Of a DNA stretch of 64,000 bases, positions 1 to 11,461 are shown piece by piece. A program made the translations under genes and the position numbers. This DNA comes from Plasmodiophora brassicae (lineage: Eukaryota > Endomyxa: Phytomyxea > Phytomyxea > Plasmodiophorida). The stretch is from assembly GCA_036867785.1 (NCBI GenBank), contig CP145411.1, positions 1,178,001 to 1,242,000 on the forward strand, given 5' to 3'. Numbering within the stretch: position 1 is the first letter of the stretch; each line of letters begins with the position of its first letter. The notes beneath the pieces are model-generated. The model saw nothing but the letters and a program-made list of their open reading frames with translations. It searched no databases and was not told where the DNA came from.

Positions 1-305
1 CGCCAGTTGCGTTCGCGAAGGTAGGTGTAGATGGAATAGAACGGCAACAGGAACACAAGAATGGAAACCATGGCAGACAGGTCGAACCGCCAGCTCGTGC
101 GCCTCGTATCGCGATCGAGCGTATCCGCGATCTCAAAGACGAACAGCTGGAGCATGGAGCAGGACAGGGCGAACGTCGCGGAGAACAGGGCGCGCACGAG
201 CGTGTTCTTGACCTCGTAGTCCTTGAAGAGCTGCCGGCGGAACCACTGCCAGCCGAACGCGAAGTACAGGATGTGCGTCGATGCGAGGACGACCAGTGGC
301 CACAT
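1..305 (-). CDS. GPHR: Golgi pH regulator GPHR/GPR89, N-terminal part (cut by window edge)
   Basis: The frame from the ATG at 305 encodes the start of the GPHR/GPR89 family, multi-pass Golgi/ER membrane proteins that act as an anion conductance needed for organelle acidification. The visible ~101 residues carry the typical first membrane segment, the family signature FGWQWFRRQLFKDYEV, then a second segment rich in Phe/Ser/Cys and a third near the window edge. The remainder lies outside the window. The start follows the family, which begins shortly before the first membrane helix; an extra upstream exon cannot be excluded. Identification rests on recognising the conserved N-terminus. Confidence 0.88.
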   Translation of the reverse strand, partial: MWPLVVLASTHILYFAFGWQWFRRQLFKDYEVKNTLVRALFSATFALSCSMLQLFVFEIADTLDRDTRRTSWRFDLSAMVSILVFLLPFYSIYTYLRERNW

Positions 306-551
306 CGCATCCGGCCGGGCGCTCCAACGGACGAGGCACGGGCGGCGACGTGCGCGGATTTTCCTCCTGGGCACCGCTATACCTACTGCCCCGGGCGACC
401 GGCGAGTGGTCTCTGCTGCCGCAGCAATGACACGAACCCCTTTCTGCAATGCGTTTCCGACACTCCTTCCCAGCTATACGTCTGTTTCGCCACGGTATAC
501 CCAAAGCATAGGCCATCTACCAGCTATACGGTTGTAGGGTTGCCGGCAGTT
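306..551. other. Spacer with repeated GCTATAC motif
   Basis: Gene-free spacer between the GPHR start and the stop of the next minus-strand gene, so it should hold the GPHR promoter. The motif GCTATAC occurs three times (near 378, 472 and 521), twice inside the longer match CCAGCTATACG. No other feature is visible. Confidence 0.4.
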
Positions 552-1565
552 TTATAGTCGGTCTAGAAACGCGTTAAGTGCAAACAGGATCTGTGCTTGC
601 TCGTTCGGGTTCTGTGATCGGGACAGCTGCGCCATCAGCTGGTCGAGTTGCTGCAACCGAGGGCCTGAGTTCGCGGTGCGATGAAATCGGGCATGCCCAT
701 AGATCCGACCTGGACGTTCGCGCTGAGAGCATTGGCTGTGTCGAACTGCCCCTGCGCCCTTGCGTCTTGGACGGCGCGAACCAGGCGGTTCTTTGTCCAA
801 TTGACGCGATCCATATCGAGGACGGGAGCAGAGGCGGTGTAACCGCGAGGAGGGCGATGCGGGGGAGGGGGTGCTGGTCCTCGGTCATACCCTGGGTGAG
901 CGGTCGTCGGCATCGGTGGGGGCGCTCGTTGAGGTGGTGGAGGCGGAGGCCCTCTTCGAGGCACGATGTCAGAGAATTCATAGCAGATCAAGGGGCGTCG
1001 AGGCAACCTGGGAGGAGCTGGATGCATCGTTCTAGACGTGTCGGCGGCGGCGCTCGACGACGAGTGCCGCAACGTTTTCGCTGGATCGGGCGCCAGGCGA
1101 GGGGTCTTCTTGCAGATTCATATTGTCAGCATCCCACGCCAAACGTGCAGTGGACGACACCGGCATGCCGCTTACATTCCTAATGGCAGGCAGCCGCCGC
1201 GTGACATTGCCAGACACGTATATCTTGGGACAGTTGGTGTACGGGGGCGGCGGTGGCAGATCCGTATGGAACGCATCGCTGGCCATGATCGGGTTCACCG
1301 CCTCCTCTTCATCGGTCGGAACGATCTTGCGGAACGACGTCGTCCCATCATCGCCAACCGGGCTATAGGTCGTCACGTTCGGCGCATACGACGGCGGCTG
1401 GTCCGGCGATGGCGGCTGCCCAGCACCATGCGGCGACACCCGCTTCGAACTCCATGTCGGCAGGCGTCGCACGAGCCCGCCCTGCGGCGGCGTCGGATTC
1501 GGGAACGCCCGGACCAGCGGGCGCGGCGGCTGCCGAAGTGGCGGTGCGGGCGGATCAGACGCCAT
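552..1565 (-). CDS. Proline-rich protein with PY-type motifs, three exons
   Basis: I do not recognise a family. The gene starts at ATG 1565 (MASDPPAPP...) and ends at the TAA at 552-554. The N-terminal half is Pro-rich and disordered, with PPSY and PPPPPY motifs of the kind bound by WW domains, and an acidic patch TDEEEA. A poly-Pro run (GPPPPPP) is followed by a helical C-terminus ending FALNAFLDRL. The last intron is clear: a donor after SANVQ (near 700) and an acceptor at TTGCAG (near 650) join the helix in phase. An earlier intron lies between about 1135 and 1005, but its exact borders are unresolved. It may be an adaptor or ESCRT/ubiquitin-ligase-linked scaffold, but that is inference from the PY motifs only. 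Confidence 0.6.
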
Positions 1566-2115
1566 CGCAGCCTATGATAGGGGCCATACAAAACCCGGTC
1601 GATCGGCGAGAGGGGCCCACGTTACGCGCGCGCGCAGATGACGCTGCCCAGTGCCCACGCACTCGGAACCTATCATCGCCGGTGGAGACAGGCAATACTA
1701 CACCTACCTACCTACAGTGTACTACAGGGATAGCAGTACAGAGTGAAGCCTCAGTTTAAGCACGTATACGTGTCCTAATCGTGGGGCGTGTCTGACACTT
1801 TCCAGGGATAACCCTATGGGCAGGTAAAGATAATGGGTTTATAACGGGCCACCTCTGGTAAACTGGTAGAAGCGCATCTCATCCGACGATATCCGGCGCG
1901 TACCTACTACCATATGAAGGAGTTTGTCGCGTACTGCAAGGATAGGTGCACTGCCCGACTAATGGAACGGCACTTGGGCACTTGGCGGTTGTGATGAATG
2001 AAGCGCCAGTAGAGAGCGCATTGTATCGCTCGCTGGTGCATTCGCCGTCACCGACGACAGCATGTATTTATTGGACCTATCGTACATAAAGTACCGTCGA
2101 TGGGGGCGACAACCG
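1566..2115. other. Intergenic spacer
   Basis: About 550 bp between two minus-strand genes. It is visibly less GC-rich than the genes. It should contain the promoter of the proline-rich gene and the 3' end of the fluoride exporter. I see no convincing open frame, RNA gene or repeat. Confidence 0.4.
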
Positions 2116-3098
2116 TCAACCAGCGACGCCTATGAAGCCATTGAAGACGCCCAGTAGGAGCTGGGCAAGAATGAAACTCGCGATAGCATATGCGTACTGC
2201 ACGCGCCGGACGTCATGAAGGCCGTCGATCTCGGCGATGAACGTTGAGACGGTGCTCAATGCACCCGCTACTCCAACAATGACGCTGGATTTCGGATTTC
2301 GCGTTATCAGCAGGGTGACGCCAACGATAGCGCATGCCAGCGTGTTTGAAAGCAGTGTCCCGAAAGGGAATCTTGTCCCGCATCTGCCATGGATGCCTTC
2401 GTTCAAGTACAGCCCGAACATGTACCGGGGCAGACCGCCGACGGGTCCAAGTGCAACGCCAATGTATGCTTCTTTCGTAAGCGGCATAAACACGGCTAAA
2501 CAGACGGCCACGACTGCTGTCGCCGCTAGAACGAACCACAGTCCAAGGCCCTGAGTGTGCTTGCCGACCGCGAACACCGATATCCAGACGGCCATCCCGA
2601 CCAGAACGGCAACGAACGCAACGCCTACATTGCGCTGTACGACGCCTTCAACGCTGGCATACTGTTGCCCTAACGCATGCAACGAGTAAATCTGCTGAAA
2701 CAAATCTCCACAAGCAGAGAGCCCGTTAACGTACAGCTAGAGAACGTCGTCAACGCGCCACAGAAGCCTGTTGTCAAGACAGTGTATGCCCGCGGTTCCA
2801 GTGAATTTCTCGAGGCAACCGCCATGCCCATGATAAAGGAGCCCAGAGCGTTGCAGAAGAGCAGCTGGGAGAACGACATGCCGTCAACGTTCGGCAGTGT
2901 GCAGCGCACGAACACGCCGACGCAGGACGCGACCGAAAACGCGGCCACGAAGCCGACGTGCTCGACGACCCGCGTCCGTCGCCGGACCTGGACACTGACG
3001 GCCGGCGCCATGAGGTCTTCGACGGCGGAGGCAGCCACCTCACGGTCGTATTCGACGGGGTCCCAGTCAGACATGGGCCTGCGTGGCGGGACCTCCAC
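2116..3098 (-). CDS. FEX: Fluoride exporter, eukaryotic two-domain Fluc/FEX type
   Basis: Plasma-membrane fluoride channel of the CrcB/Fluc family in the fused two-domain form found in fungi, plants and protists. Two exons, 3098-2735 and 2669-2116, are joined by a 65-nt intron (GTACGT...TTAG), giving about 305 residues. The splice restores the family motif GALTTFSSWQ across the junction. Domain 1 has VFVRCTLPN, NALGSFIMG and GFCGALTTFSSW. Domain 2 repeats the pattern with GGLPRYMFG, LLSNTLACAIVG and GVAGALSTVSTF. The Arg, Asn and Phe-box positions of both halves are therefore present. An internal Met (MSDWDP, 3074) is an alternative start. Eight to nine hydrophobic segments are visible. Confidence 0.92.
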
Positions 3099-3328
3099 GA
3101 CTTCGAGGGGAGGAACGGACCTGTCGTGTGCCCGCCCGTCGCCCCCCGCCGTCCTGCCCGTACAGCTCCGCTGTACGGACTCCGGCAGCGACGCCAGTCA
3201 CCTATTCGGCGTCGTATTCGTATACCTAGCAGCACGATATGGTAGTTGCAGCATGTCGACTGAACGGGTGTGACGGTGCACAGCGCCCGCTGCTCGTTTC
3301 AGAGCACGCTGTGGTGTGATGCGATGAC

Positions 3329-5715
3329 ATGACGACGATGGCGCGCACGCCTGGCTGGACTGTGTTCGTCGTGACTGCGATTGTCCTGGTGGCCTCCGTT
3401 TCGGCGCCTGGCAGTCCGAATCAGACGTCGGCTGCGTTGGTGAAAACCTCCACTGGTGTGAGGAAATCGGCGACAGTTCACCGGAAGCATACCTCGGTGG
3501 TACTCAGACCGTTGAGACCGACGACAAGTCATGGAGCGTCTAGGCACGTCTTGACAAACTACATGACGGCAAAGCGCACTTCGACGAATCTTAGAGCGCT
3601 TAGACGCGCATCGACAGGACATCGGACGTCTAAACGAACGTCGCATAAGCATGCAATGACGTCTAAGCGAACGTCGCATAAGCATGCAATGACGTCTAAA
3701 CGAACGTCGCATAAGCATGCAATGACGTCTAAACGAACGTCGCATAAGCATGCAATGACGTCTAAACCCACGCAGACCGGCCATGGAGCGTCGAAACGTT
3801 CGGCAACAGTGCGCGGAACATCCAAACGCTCGCCGACAGCGCGTGGGACATCTAAACCCTCGTCGGCAAAGCACAGACCCTCGAGATCCTCTTCGGCAGC
3901 TGCACATCGTGTGGTCGAGCCACCGCCAGTCGCCTACACAAACCGACCATTCCGGCGACCTGCTACCACGTTCAACGCGGCTGGCGCGCAGGCTGGTGCT
4001 GGCGCGCAGGCTGGTGCTGGCGCGCAGGCTGGTGCTGGCATACCAACAACAACGCGAGCACCACTGGATACGACTGGCGGTACGCAGGTGCAGTGTTCGC
4101 CTGGCCACGTCCCAGACACGACGACGAAGGCCTTTTGCGTTGAGTGTCCCCAGGGACGAATTGCGCATGCTGGAGACCTGACTTGCACATCATGCCCGGC
4201 GGACGCCTACACAGACCGGCCTGGCTCTTCGTCGTGTTTGGTATGGCCTTCGAAAGGGTTGACGAAGGCACCGACGTCGGTCACGCAGGGCGTCGTGATC
4301 GCAACCGCATCAACAACGGCTGCCCAGACAGCCATGGTCCAGTTTCCTTGGTCCAGCGTCGTCTATGGCAGTACGATGCAATCATCGTCTACAGGAGCGG
4401 GATGGCTCCCCATCGACTATATGCAGAATCTGCTGTTAATCGGTTTGGTTGACGTGAAGCTCCCTGACGTCATGCGATCCTCCATGTGGGCAACATCGTT
4501 GATGTCTGGGTTGCCCCAAGGGTTGCATTTTCTGGACCGTATCATCGAACGCGTTCGGTGTGCTTGGGGGGCGGTGGACGCGACCGTGGATTCGACGACG
4601 CCGCGACCGTTCCTGGACGTATTGGATCAGATCGGCATCCAGCCCCGCAATCTGTTCATCGTCACCATTGTCTTGACGTTGATGGCAAACATCGCTGTCG
4701 TAATCGTATCGCAGTTGGCGAACCTTGCGCTGGTGCCGCGATGGTCGACGCGGTCGACGATTCGCCAGTGGGAAATTCGTGTCCATCTTCGCATCTTGAT
4801 GGCCATGTTCCAGACAGTCCTACTGGGATGCGCGTTCCAGGTTCGGCGTATCGTCCATTGGACCACATACCTCTACGCTGATGTTTAACGTATCTTCCAG
4901 ATTGGAGCGGTGCGCTTCGACGCGCACCTGGTCACGAGCCTGGCGATAGTCTTTGGGATAACCACCGCGTTCATTGGCAATTTCGCCCTGGTTGCGTTCC
5001 TGCACCGGCATAAACCCCGGTTGCAGACTCGCGAATTCCAGGCGAAATATGGCCCATTCTACGACGACTACAAGCGCGAATGTTGGTATTTTCTAACAGT
5101 GAAACTGGCCTCGAAAGCGATCGGTGCGGCCGTGGTCGGGTTCGTCCGCGACTCGTTCGCGCAGGTTCTAGTCCTGTTCGCTGTCAATCTGTCGTATGCG
5201 GTGGTCTTCTCAAGGCGCAAACCGATGGTGTCAAGGTAAATTGGATCTGCGACGCAGCCCATACCGACCTGCTGACGTGATTACGTGCAGCGTCCAAAAC
5301 CGAATCGCATCGATTATCAACTGGGCCCAGACAGTCAATGTTCTCATTCTGTTCGCGTTCCTGACATTCTCGAACCTGTCTGCGACTTCACTCGTCATTC
5401 TGTCAGAGGTAAAGGAGCGCTCTCCGCGTTGCTGCCAGCAACAGCACATCATATGTGTCGCTACTTTGTACGGTAGGTCGTATTGTTCCTGCACGGCTCC
5501 ATCGTTGGACTGTTCGCTATGTCCCGTGTCATCTACGTCATCATCAGCATCTGGGCCATGGTGCAGCAGGCTTGTTCGAAGCTACCAGAAGGTACGTCGT
5601 GCTTCGGATCACTCCAAGATTTATCACAATAGTCGTGGCCGCTCATTCAGGTTCATCGCAAGCCGAAAAACTACACGATGTGGAAGAGATGGAGATGGAG
5701 CTGCACGAGATGTGA
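3329..5715 (+). CDS. Mucin-like, Cys-rich ectodomain fused to TRP-like membrane domain
   Basis: Five exons (3329-4840, 4901-5235, 5291-5408, 5477-5591, then about 5651-5715) give about 714 residues; the last acceptor could instead end at 5632. The order is: signal peptide; a Ser/Thr/Lys/Arg-rich low-complexity stalk with tandem repeats; a small Cys-rich module of the TNFR/GCC2-GCC3 kind (CSPGHVPDTTTKAFCVECP, then CTSCPADAYTD); and several membrane helices. The motif AKYGPFYDDYKRECWYF before a helix, and the following segment SFAQVLVLFAVNLSYAVVF, resemble the membrane region of fungal TRP-like/flavin-carrier proteins and of TNFR-repeat membrane proteins of other protists. A short acidic tail (EEMEMELHEM) ends the protein. 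A surface sensor or channel is the likely role; the exact family is uncertain. Confidence 0.72.
3628..3759 (+). repeat. Four 33-bp tandem repeats in coding sequence
   Basis: Four near-identical head-to-tail 33-bp units (3628-3660, 3661-3693, 3694-3726, 3727-3759). Each encodes TSKRTSHKHAM; one unit differs by a single base (taag for taaa). The near identity at DNA level implies recent expansion. They sit in the stalk of the TRP-like membrane protein. Confidence 0.95.
3982..4038 (+). repeat. Three 18-bp tandem repeats coding GAQAGA
   Basis: The unit ggcgcgcaggctggtgct occurs three times in a row in frame and encodes repeated GAQAGA, just before the Cys-rich module of the same protein. Confidence 0.9.
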
Positions 5716-6073
5716 CAAGTACGATGACATAAAGCACAACCGTTCATCGGACGAAACTCCAGTTGGCGTACCAGTTATCAATCATTAAGAGAGACAAGGT
5801 TGTCGGATCGTCGCGGGAGAAGATGGTTCTATTCATGCGCATTGATGACCGCTCGGTCAACGTTTCGTTTCAGAACCCGCGCCGGTTTTCGCCCACAGTT
5901 TCAATGGACTGCTGCAGGCTTCACACGGCCTACCGCAACCGCAATTGCACTACGTACCGTCTATGCACGAAACGTCGAGGGATGACAGTGTCCCAGAAAA
6001 CACAGCATCAGTACTTTCATCATTGGGGTTAGAAATGACGGGCACGCCGCCATCGTATTTCCGAATTCGGCAT
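5716..6073. other. Convergent spacer
   Basis: 358 bp between the stop of the TRP-like gene (+) and that of the PARP-finger gene (-). Short open frames here have no recognisable content. It presumably holds both 3' ends. Confidence 0.4.
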
Positions 6074-6614
6074 TCATGCTTCAGCCGGTTCCGGTTCACC
6101 CGATTCGCCAGCAACGGGGGCAGCGGATTCCGTGACCTTCGTTTCTTTGTGGGACTCGCCCTCGGCAAACACAACTTCAGCCTTCCGTTTCACCGGCGCC
6201 GCCGACTTCTCTCCCGCCTCCCCGCCGGCCACGCGATTCTTTAATTTGCTCAGGACCCTGATATCGTCGGGGTGAGCGAGTTGCGTGCATTCTCAGCGCA
6301 TCCCGAGCATCCGCACTCACTCGCGCTTGTCATCGTCGGGCAACGAAGACACGCCTGGAATATCTTCCAGGGATCCGTGCGCGCTCTCAGCCGACTGAAG
6401 CTGCTTCATGCTGACACAGTCAATACAGAACCAGGACGTCGTCGCATCGCGCCTGGACCCGAAACGGAGGGCATTCTTCTGAATGCCGGACTTGCAGGTC
6501 TGCACAGTACGTCAGCGAACGGCTCTCGTGACTGGAGGACCCGTGGCGCGAACGGACTTTGCACTTCGACCGGCTCGATTTGGCGTGCTCGAGTTGGTAC
6601 GAGACTACTGTCAT
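6074..6614 (-). CDS. Small PARP-type zinc-finger protein
   Basis: Three exons (6614-6558, 6499-6321, 6257-6074) give 139 residues, all joined in phase by 58- and 63-nt introns. Residues 1-50 form a PARP-type zinc finger: YQLEHAKSSRSKCKTCKSGI, then NALRFG, then WFCIDC. The finger is normally C-x2-C...H-x2-C and binds DNA nicks; here the His position reads Cys. The tail is charged and Lys/Glu-rich (KRKAEVVF, EPEPAEA). Small stand-alone proteins with this finger are known in fungi and protists. There is no catalytic domain. Confidence 0.82.
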
Positions 6615-7293
6615 GGTTGCTGCACCGACCGATTGGAAGTAAACTGCGTCCGCTGAATCGCCGCCCCGGCGTCGGTGAGGGCCGGTGCCGACGGTGCGCC
6701 AAAAAAGAGATCGCCGATGAATCCCGATCGCAGTCCGGCCGAGGCCCCCGGAAGCAGCTCAACTGCAGCTTCAGTGCTCCTTTGTGACATCTTCGAGCAA
6801 TCCAGCGTCGCAGAACGTGCGTATCGAGATTGGGACACCAACAGTCGCCAGCTGTCATCGGAGCGGTCCAACTCTTGGTATTGGAGAGAGGTGTGCCTCG
6901 AGTACTGTATCTATGCGTTAGATTTATTACACAACGTAAATTGTGTAATCCCTGAGAGGAAGTCCCGGCATTCATGTTCCTGCTTGTCTACATCCATCCA
7001 GTCGCACCATTATGGGGTCCTGCGGACACCTGCGGGAACTCGGCATCCGGTTACATCAACCGCAAAGCTCCCAAATTACGCACGCCTTTCCGCCGACAAA
7101 CGCTGCGCTCATGCAGTCATGCTGCTACTACCTACAGCCTACACGGTCGCCAGCCGCTAGACATCAGGAGCGCATTCGTTTTCGCGAAATTTGCCGTGGC
7201 TGGCGTCGCGTTGTGCCGCCTGATTCCATACTGCAATGGGGCGGCAGTCGATGCGAATGCGGCCGCCGCCGTCGGCCCTAGCCTCGCAAGACC
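6615..7293. promoter_or_regulatory. Divergent promoter region with a perfect dyad
   Basis: About 680 bp between the divergently transcribed PARP-finger and Aladin genes. It contains a perfect inverted repeat at 6926-6949: ATTACACAA, a 6-nt loop, then TTGTGTAAT. It may also hold a 5' exon of Aladin. Nothing else is recognisable. Confidence 0.4.
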
Positions 7294-8963
7294 ATGTGGT
7301 TACACGTGCGTAATCCTGTTTGGAGTGGTACCAATCCAGATCTAACTGCCGCTGCAGTGGCTGGTCTGTCGGCGCCGGACCGGCCGACATCCGGGAGCGG
7401 CGGCCAGTTCACCGTGTGCGAGTCGGGGTTCGCGCTGGTCACTGTTGGGCCGCGACAACCTCTCGAACCGCAGCTCGATCAGAAATCCTTGCGTCTCGTC
7501 GTGGACCGGGATCGGTTGCGGTATTCGCCTGTCTTGCTTCCGTCACTGTCCCAGTTGCCTGGCTGCAACCAGAACGGCCAATCGACTTCAGAGGAATTCA
7601 GGCCCCTATTTGGTATCGACGCCGAAGGCAATCCTCACGAACTGCCTTTGCCATATGATCAAGCCAAACCTGTCCTATCGGCACTGTGCTGGCATCCAAC
7701 CAAGCCCGTCAGTCGCCTGACCCGCGTTGCCTCATGACCCTGTTGACTCTTACGCTCAGATGATTGCAATCACGTTAGCGAATAACCTCACGTACTTCCT
7801 CGACGTGGCAACTGGGTTCTGGTCCGACCTTGTCCTGCAACACGAGTACCAGCGAAACGTGATCGCAATGGCGTATTCACCCGTCGGTGGCAACGACCTC
7901 GCAGTTCATACGGGCGATTCCGTTTGCTTGTGGCATATCGTCGAAGGCATGATGGGTTTGCTGTATGCATACGCCGTAGTACTGATCGTGCCTGCAGGCC
8001 AGCGGTCGGCATGGGTGATGCGTCTTCATCCGGACGACTGGTCGGAAAGACCAAGCACGTCCGGATCATTGTCCTACAGTCCCTCTGGCCGTTTCCTCGC
8101 ATTCGCGTCCCATGGGCAGCCTTCGATTTCCGTGTGGGATTGTGTTCGCAAAGGGCCCGCTGGGCACACACCATTGGCAGCGAGAGGGAAACGTATTACC
8201 GACGTTTCATGGTCGTCCAACGGGCTGTACCTAGTTGGGTTCTCTAGGTCGTCCTCGAATTGTCAGTGGTTGTTTCCGTTATCGTTTGCTCTACATTGAT
8301 CTTGGCAACTGGCAGTCTATGTTTGGGATACCACGAGATGGGACTGTGCAAGGTGGACGCTCGGGACTGGTGGACCCCTTCAAGGCATTACCTGGCATTG
8401 CAACCAGAGTCTGATGATGGTCGCTGGGAGCGACTGTTCGCTGATCCATTGGTAGAACACCGTCAGCAGGTCTCCGGGATCGACACCGCTGATGTTGTTC
8501 TTAGTGTCAGACTGGATCCTTTGGAAATCTGGCCCGGGTTAGACGTTGATCAGGATCCGGATGGTCTTGGGGTCGGGGGCAAACCTAACCAGATTGCCTG
8601 GTCACCGACTTCGCAGAGGCTGGCTATATCGTTCACTGAAGACAGCGACGACTGCGCCGACATGATCGCCATTATCGCGACGTCCATTGACGTTTCAAAC
8701 CACGTCCGGTACACGCCGATCGGCTGGATTCGCGGGCCGCAGTCGCCCGTTTCGCACATGCTGAATCGGTGCCGCTGCGTCTCATGTCAACGCGAACGCC
8801 GCCGTTCTTACGCCACGATTGCAGGCCCGTGTTCATGTGCTTCCGCCCTGAATTTGAGCACGGCGCGTTGCTCTGCGTTGCCTGGCGGCATGGCCAAATC
8901 ACTTTCTATCCCATGCTGTTCGCCCATGACAGCAAACCTGTGCGGCCGTCGGCACGTGCCTGA
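7294..8963 (+). CDS. AAAS: Aladin-like WD40 nucleoporin
   Basis: WD-repeat nucleoporin of the Aladin family, a component of the nuclear pore. Confident exons: to 7707, from 7760, to 8261, 8316-8451, 8515-8768 and 8825-8963; one further short intron near 7950-8000 is unresolved. Splicing restores family-like repeats: YQRNVIAMAYSPVGGNDLA, LSYSPSGRFLAFASHGQPS, FYVWDTTRWDCARW, PNQIAWSPTSQRLAISF, and the typical FEHGALLCVAWRHGQITFYP near the C-terminus. The N-terminal region (before ALCWHP) is weakly conserved and the start at 7294 is only a guess; an upstream exon is possible. Confidence 0.85.
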
Positions 8964-9152
8964 ATACAATCTACGTACATACAGCTCTGCAATTTTGCCC
9001 GCTTTGTGTGGCCCTGACTCGTGCGTGTCGGTCGATGTGCTAAAATAGCGTTGTGTGTTTCTATTCTTGTGTGTCCAGTGTTCGCGCCGGGGATCGGATT
9101 ATTTTCCGCTCCTTGTCGTCGTGACGTCAGACGCGCCAGGGACACCATCGCC

Positions 9153-10377
9153 ATGCTGACGTCGCCGGAGACCAGCAACCGGATACTGGAGGAGACCGTG
9201 GAATCCATTGTGAACGCGTCCGTTGCCGAGCCGCGGTTCGGTCCCGTTTGGGCGCGCTGACCCATGGCCGTACAGGGAGAAGCGTGTCTCGACCGAGGTC
9301 AAAATCTGCGACTTCGACAAGGCACAGTTCTGGGTCAGAACGACGAAGCCATCGTCGGATGGTGCTCACGACATTCTTCTCGTATCGCTGGCGCTGCCCG
9401 CATACAAGGAGGTCGCCGCGCTCGGCGCCGACGAGTACCTGAAGTTGACCTATGGCGACCTGCTCGTTACGCCTGACGATGGTAGCGATGTCATGCTCAG
9501 AATGGATTTGGCGTCTATCCCCGAGAAGCATCGACAGGTTCTCTCAGTCAACTCGAATCGCCCAGCAACGGCTGATCAAGGCGTGTAGGATTTGATATCA
9601 GTCGTGTGCCGGCTCAAGGAGAAGATCGCCGGGGCGCCGTTCAAGAAATACTTTACCGCGTTGGCCGAGAAGAAGACGCTGTCGCCGGCGACGTTCAGTT
9701 TGCACGTCGACTGCCCTGTATATATCGTACCGAAGAACGACCGCGTCGTTATTGTGTTCTCCCTGAACGTCAGGGAACGATCAGACGCTGTCGTTACCAG
9801 GTGGGAATTGACCATGGCCCACCGCGATACGTGAATCTCATGCGGTGTATTATAGCGTCTTCCTGACGGAATTCGCCGAGGCACGACGTAAAGTTCCAGC
9901 TGGGCCAATCGTGACATTCACGGCGATGCCACCGAAAGAGATCCAGGATGCGTTCAATATTACTGAAGCGAAGGGCAACGTCGGCTTTATTAGTTTTGGT
10001 AAGCGTTTCCGATTGGTCCTATTAGCAACGTTTTAATGACCATCGGTACGTGTAGCGATGCTTCCAAGCCATGTCGATTCGCCGGCAAAGATCGAAGCCG
10101 CCGCCGCTATCTTCTCCGGATTCCGAACGTACGTCCAATACCACATCAAGTGTTCGAAGGCATACTTCCATTCTCGCATGCGCGCTCGGGTTACCTCACT
10201 GCTGAAGGTTCGTCTTCGCGCGCAGGACCCACGGGGACCCCTTCGTTTCCATGACGCTGTATTTGCTGACCACTGTCACAGATTCTCAACCGAGCAAAGA
10301 ACGAGGAGTTCGACGACGGCAAGGAGAAGAAGAAGAAGACCTTCTCTGGCAGGACATTCGAGCAAAAGTCTGCCTAG
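9153..10377 (+). CDS. ARPC2: Arp2/3 complex subunit 2 (34 kDa)
   Basis: Structural subunit of the Arp2/3 actin-nucleating complex. Six exons (9153-9235, 9276-9537, 9589-9800, 9856-9998, 10056-10207, 10282-10377) with introns of 40-74 nt give 315 residues, close to the usual 300. Diagnostic segments are [10 protein letters not shown] at the start, [47 protein letters not shown] and the basic tail [18 protein letters not shown]. All exon joints are in phase. The gene lies 190 bp downstream of Aladin on the same strand and converges with the next gene. Confidence 0.96.
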
Positions 10378-10453
10378 AAGACCTGCGATGTCTGTCGACG
10401 CCAATGACCTCCATAAAGTCTACGAGTCGCAACCCGTTCTTGCTGGGCCCGCA

Positions 10454-11461
10454 CTATTGCAATGCCGCGTTCATTTTCTTACGAATGTCCACCATGCTTG
10501 TGTAGCGGACGTAATGCAGTGACCGGGTCTCCACTTCCAACTGCTGTCGCGACCGCTGCAAGCGCGACGCGATTGCACTCAGCTGTGCCCGAACATTGGC
10601 AGGTACGAGAGTCGGGCAATCGGTCATGCTGGCCAGGAACGACATGGCCGGCGCATCCACCTGGATCGACTGGTGAACGTGCCAGTGCGTTTGCGATGAC
10701 GACTCTTTCGACGGGATGTTCCGCCGAGGCCCAGATACCGCAGCATGATGGGCAACCTGGGAAGATCCGCGCCGATCATCCTCGGCCGTGTTGTCGCTGG
10801 CGACAGGTCTGGGTGTTCCACAGGCCGTCATTGGTTCGCTCTCAGTGCCAGCGTCTGCTGACTGTGGCGGTCCAGAGCTCACTGCGACGAGTGATCCCGG
10901 GCTAGCGCCTTTGCCCATCGCGATGTTCGGTTGAAGTGGCTCTGGATCGTACTGATCGCCATCCCCCGACGACTCGTTGCCCAGATTGCCGTCGTCGTCA
11001 TCGTCATAGTCGTCCACGAAGTCGTCGGAATAGGCGCTAGACTGGGACGATAGCACGTCGCGCGACGTGGTGGGAACGACCAACTGGCTCAGCGGTATCG
11101 AAACATTGTCCTGGTTGGTCACGGTGATCGTTGACGTCGGCGGTGTTGGCTTCAGATCGACAACGACTTCGTTACCGTCGTTGTCGTCGTCACTGAAGAC
11201 GACGATCTCCTCGTTGTCGCTGAAATCGATGGCAGTAGTCTCCGGGCGTCCTGCCGCGGGCGGCGACGACGTCGACGCGTCATCGTCAGAGAACGAAATA
11301 ATCACGGGAGCATCAGCATGATCGTCGTCCGCGGACGCGCCAACCGGAACATCGTCCTCAAACTCCGACATGCCCGACAGCGAATCATCGTCGGCGGATC
11401 GGCGCTTCACCCGGTTCTGCAACAGGTGTCGCGCTCGGAGCACAACTTCCTCAGCCGACAT
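10454..11461 (-). CDS. Acidic, disordered protein with C19orf44-like C-terminus
   Basis: Single open frame of 335 residues from ATG 11461 ([17 protein letters not shown]). Most of it is low-complexity and acidic with several Ser-Asp clusters ([27 protein letters not shown]). The last ~45 residues are predicted helical and end [20 protein letters not shown]. This resembles the end of the DUF4614/C19orf44 family, where an arginine/helix segment precedes Y-T-T-x-E-D, but the match is short. No catalytic motif is visible. Its stop lies 76 bp from the ARPC2 stop, tail to tail. Confidence 0.6.
   Translation of the reverse strand: MSAEEVVLRARHLLQNRVKRRSADDDSLSGMSEFEDDVPVGASADDDHADAPVIISFSDDDASTSSPPAAGRPETTAIDFSDNEEIVVFSDDDNDGNEVVVDLKPTPPTSTITVTNQDNVSIPLSQLVVPTTSRDVLSSQSSAYSDDFVDDYDDDDDGNLGNESSGDGDQYDPEPLQPNIAMGKGASPGSLVAVSSGPPQSADAGTESEPMTACGTPRPVASDNTAEDDRRGSSQVAHHAAVSGPRRNIPSKESSSQTHWHVHQSIQVDAPAMSFLASMTDCPTLVPANVRAQLSAIASRLQRSRQQLEVETRSLHYVRYTSMVDIRKKMNAALQ

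Noticed and set aside
5763-6032. 90-codon frame after the TRP-like gene
   Set aside because: No recognisable motif, no plausible splice link to neighbours; most likely 3' UTR or spacer.
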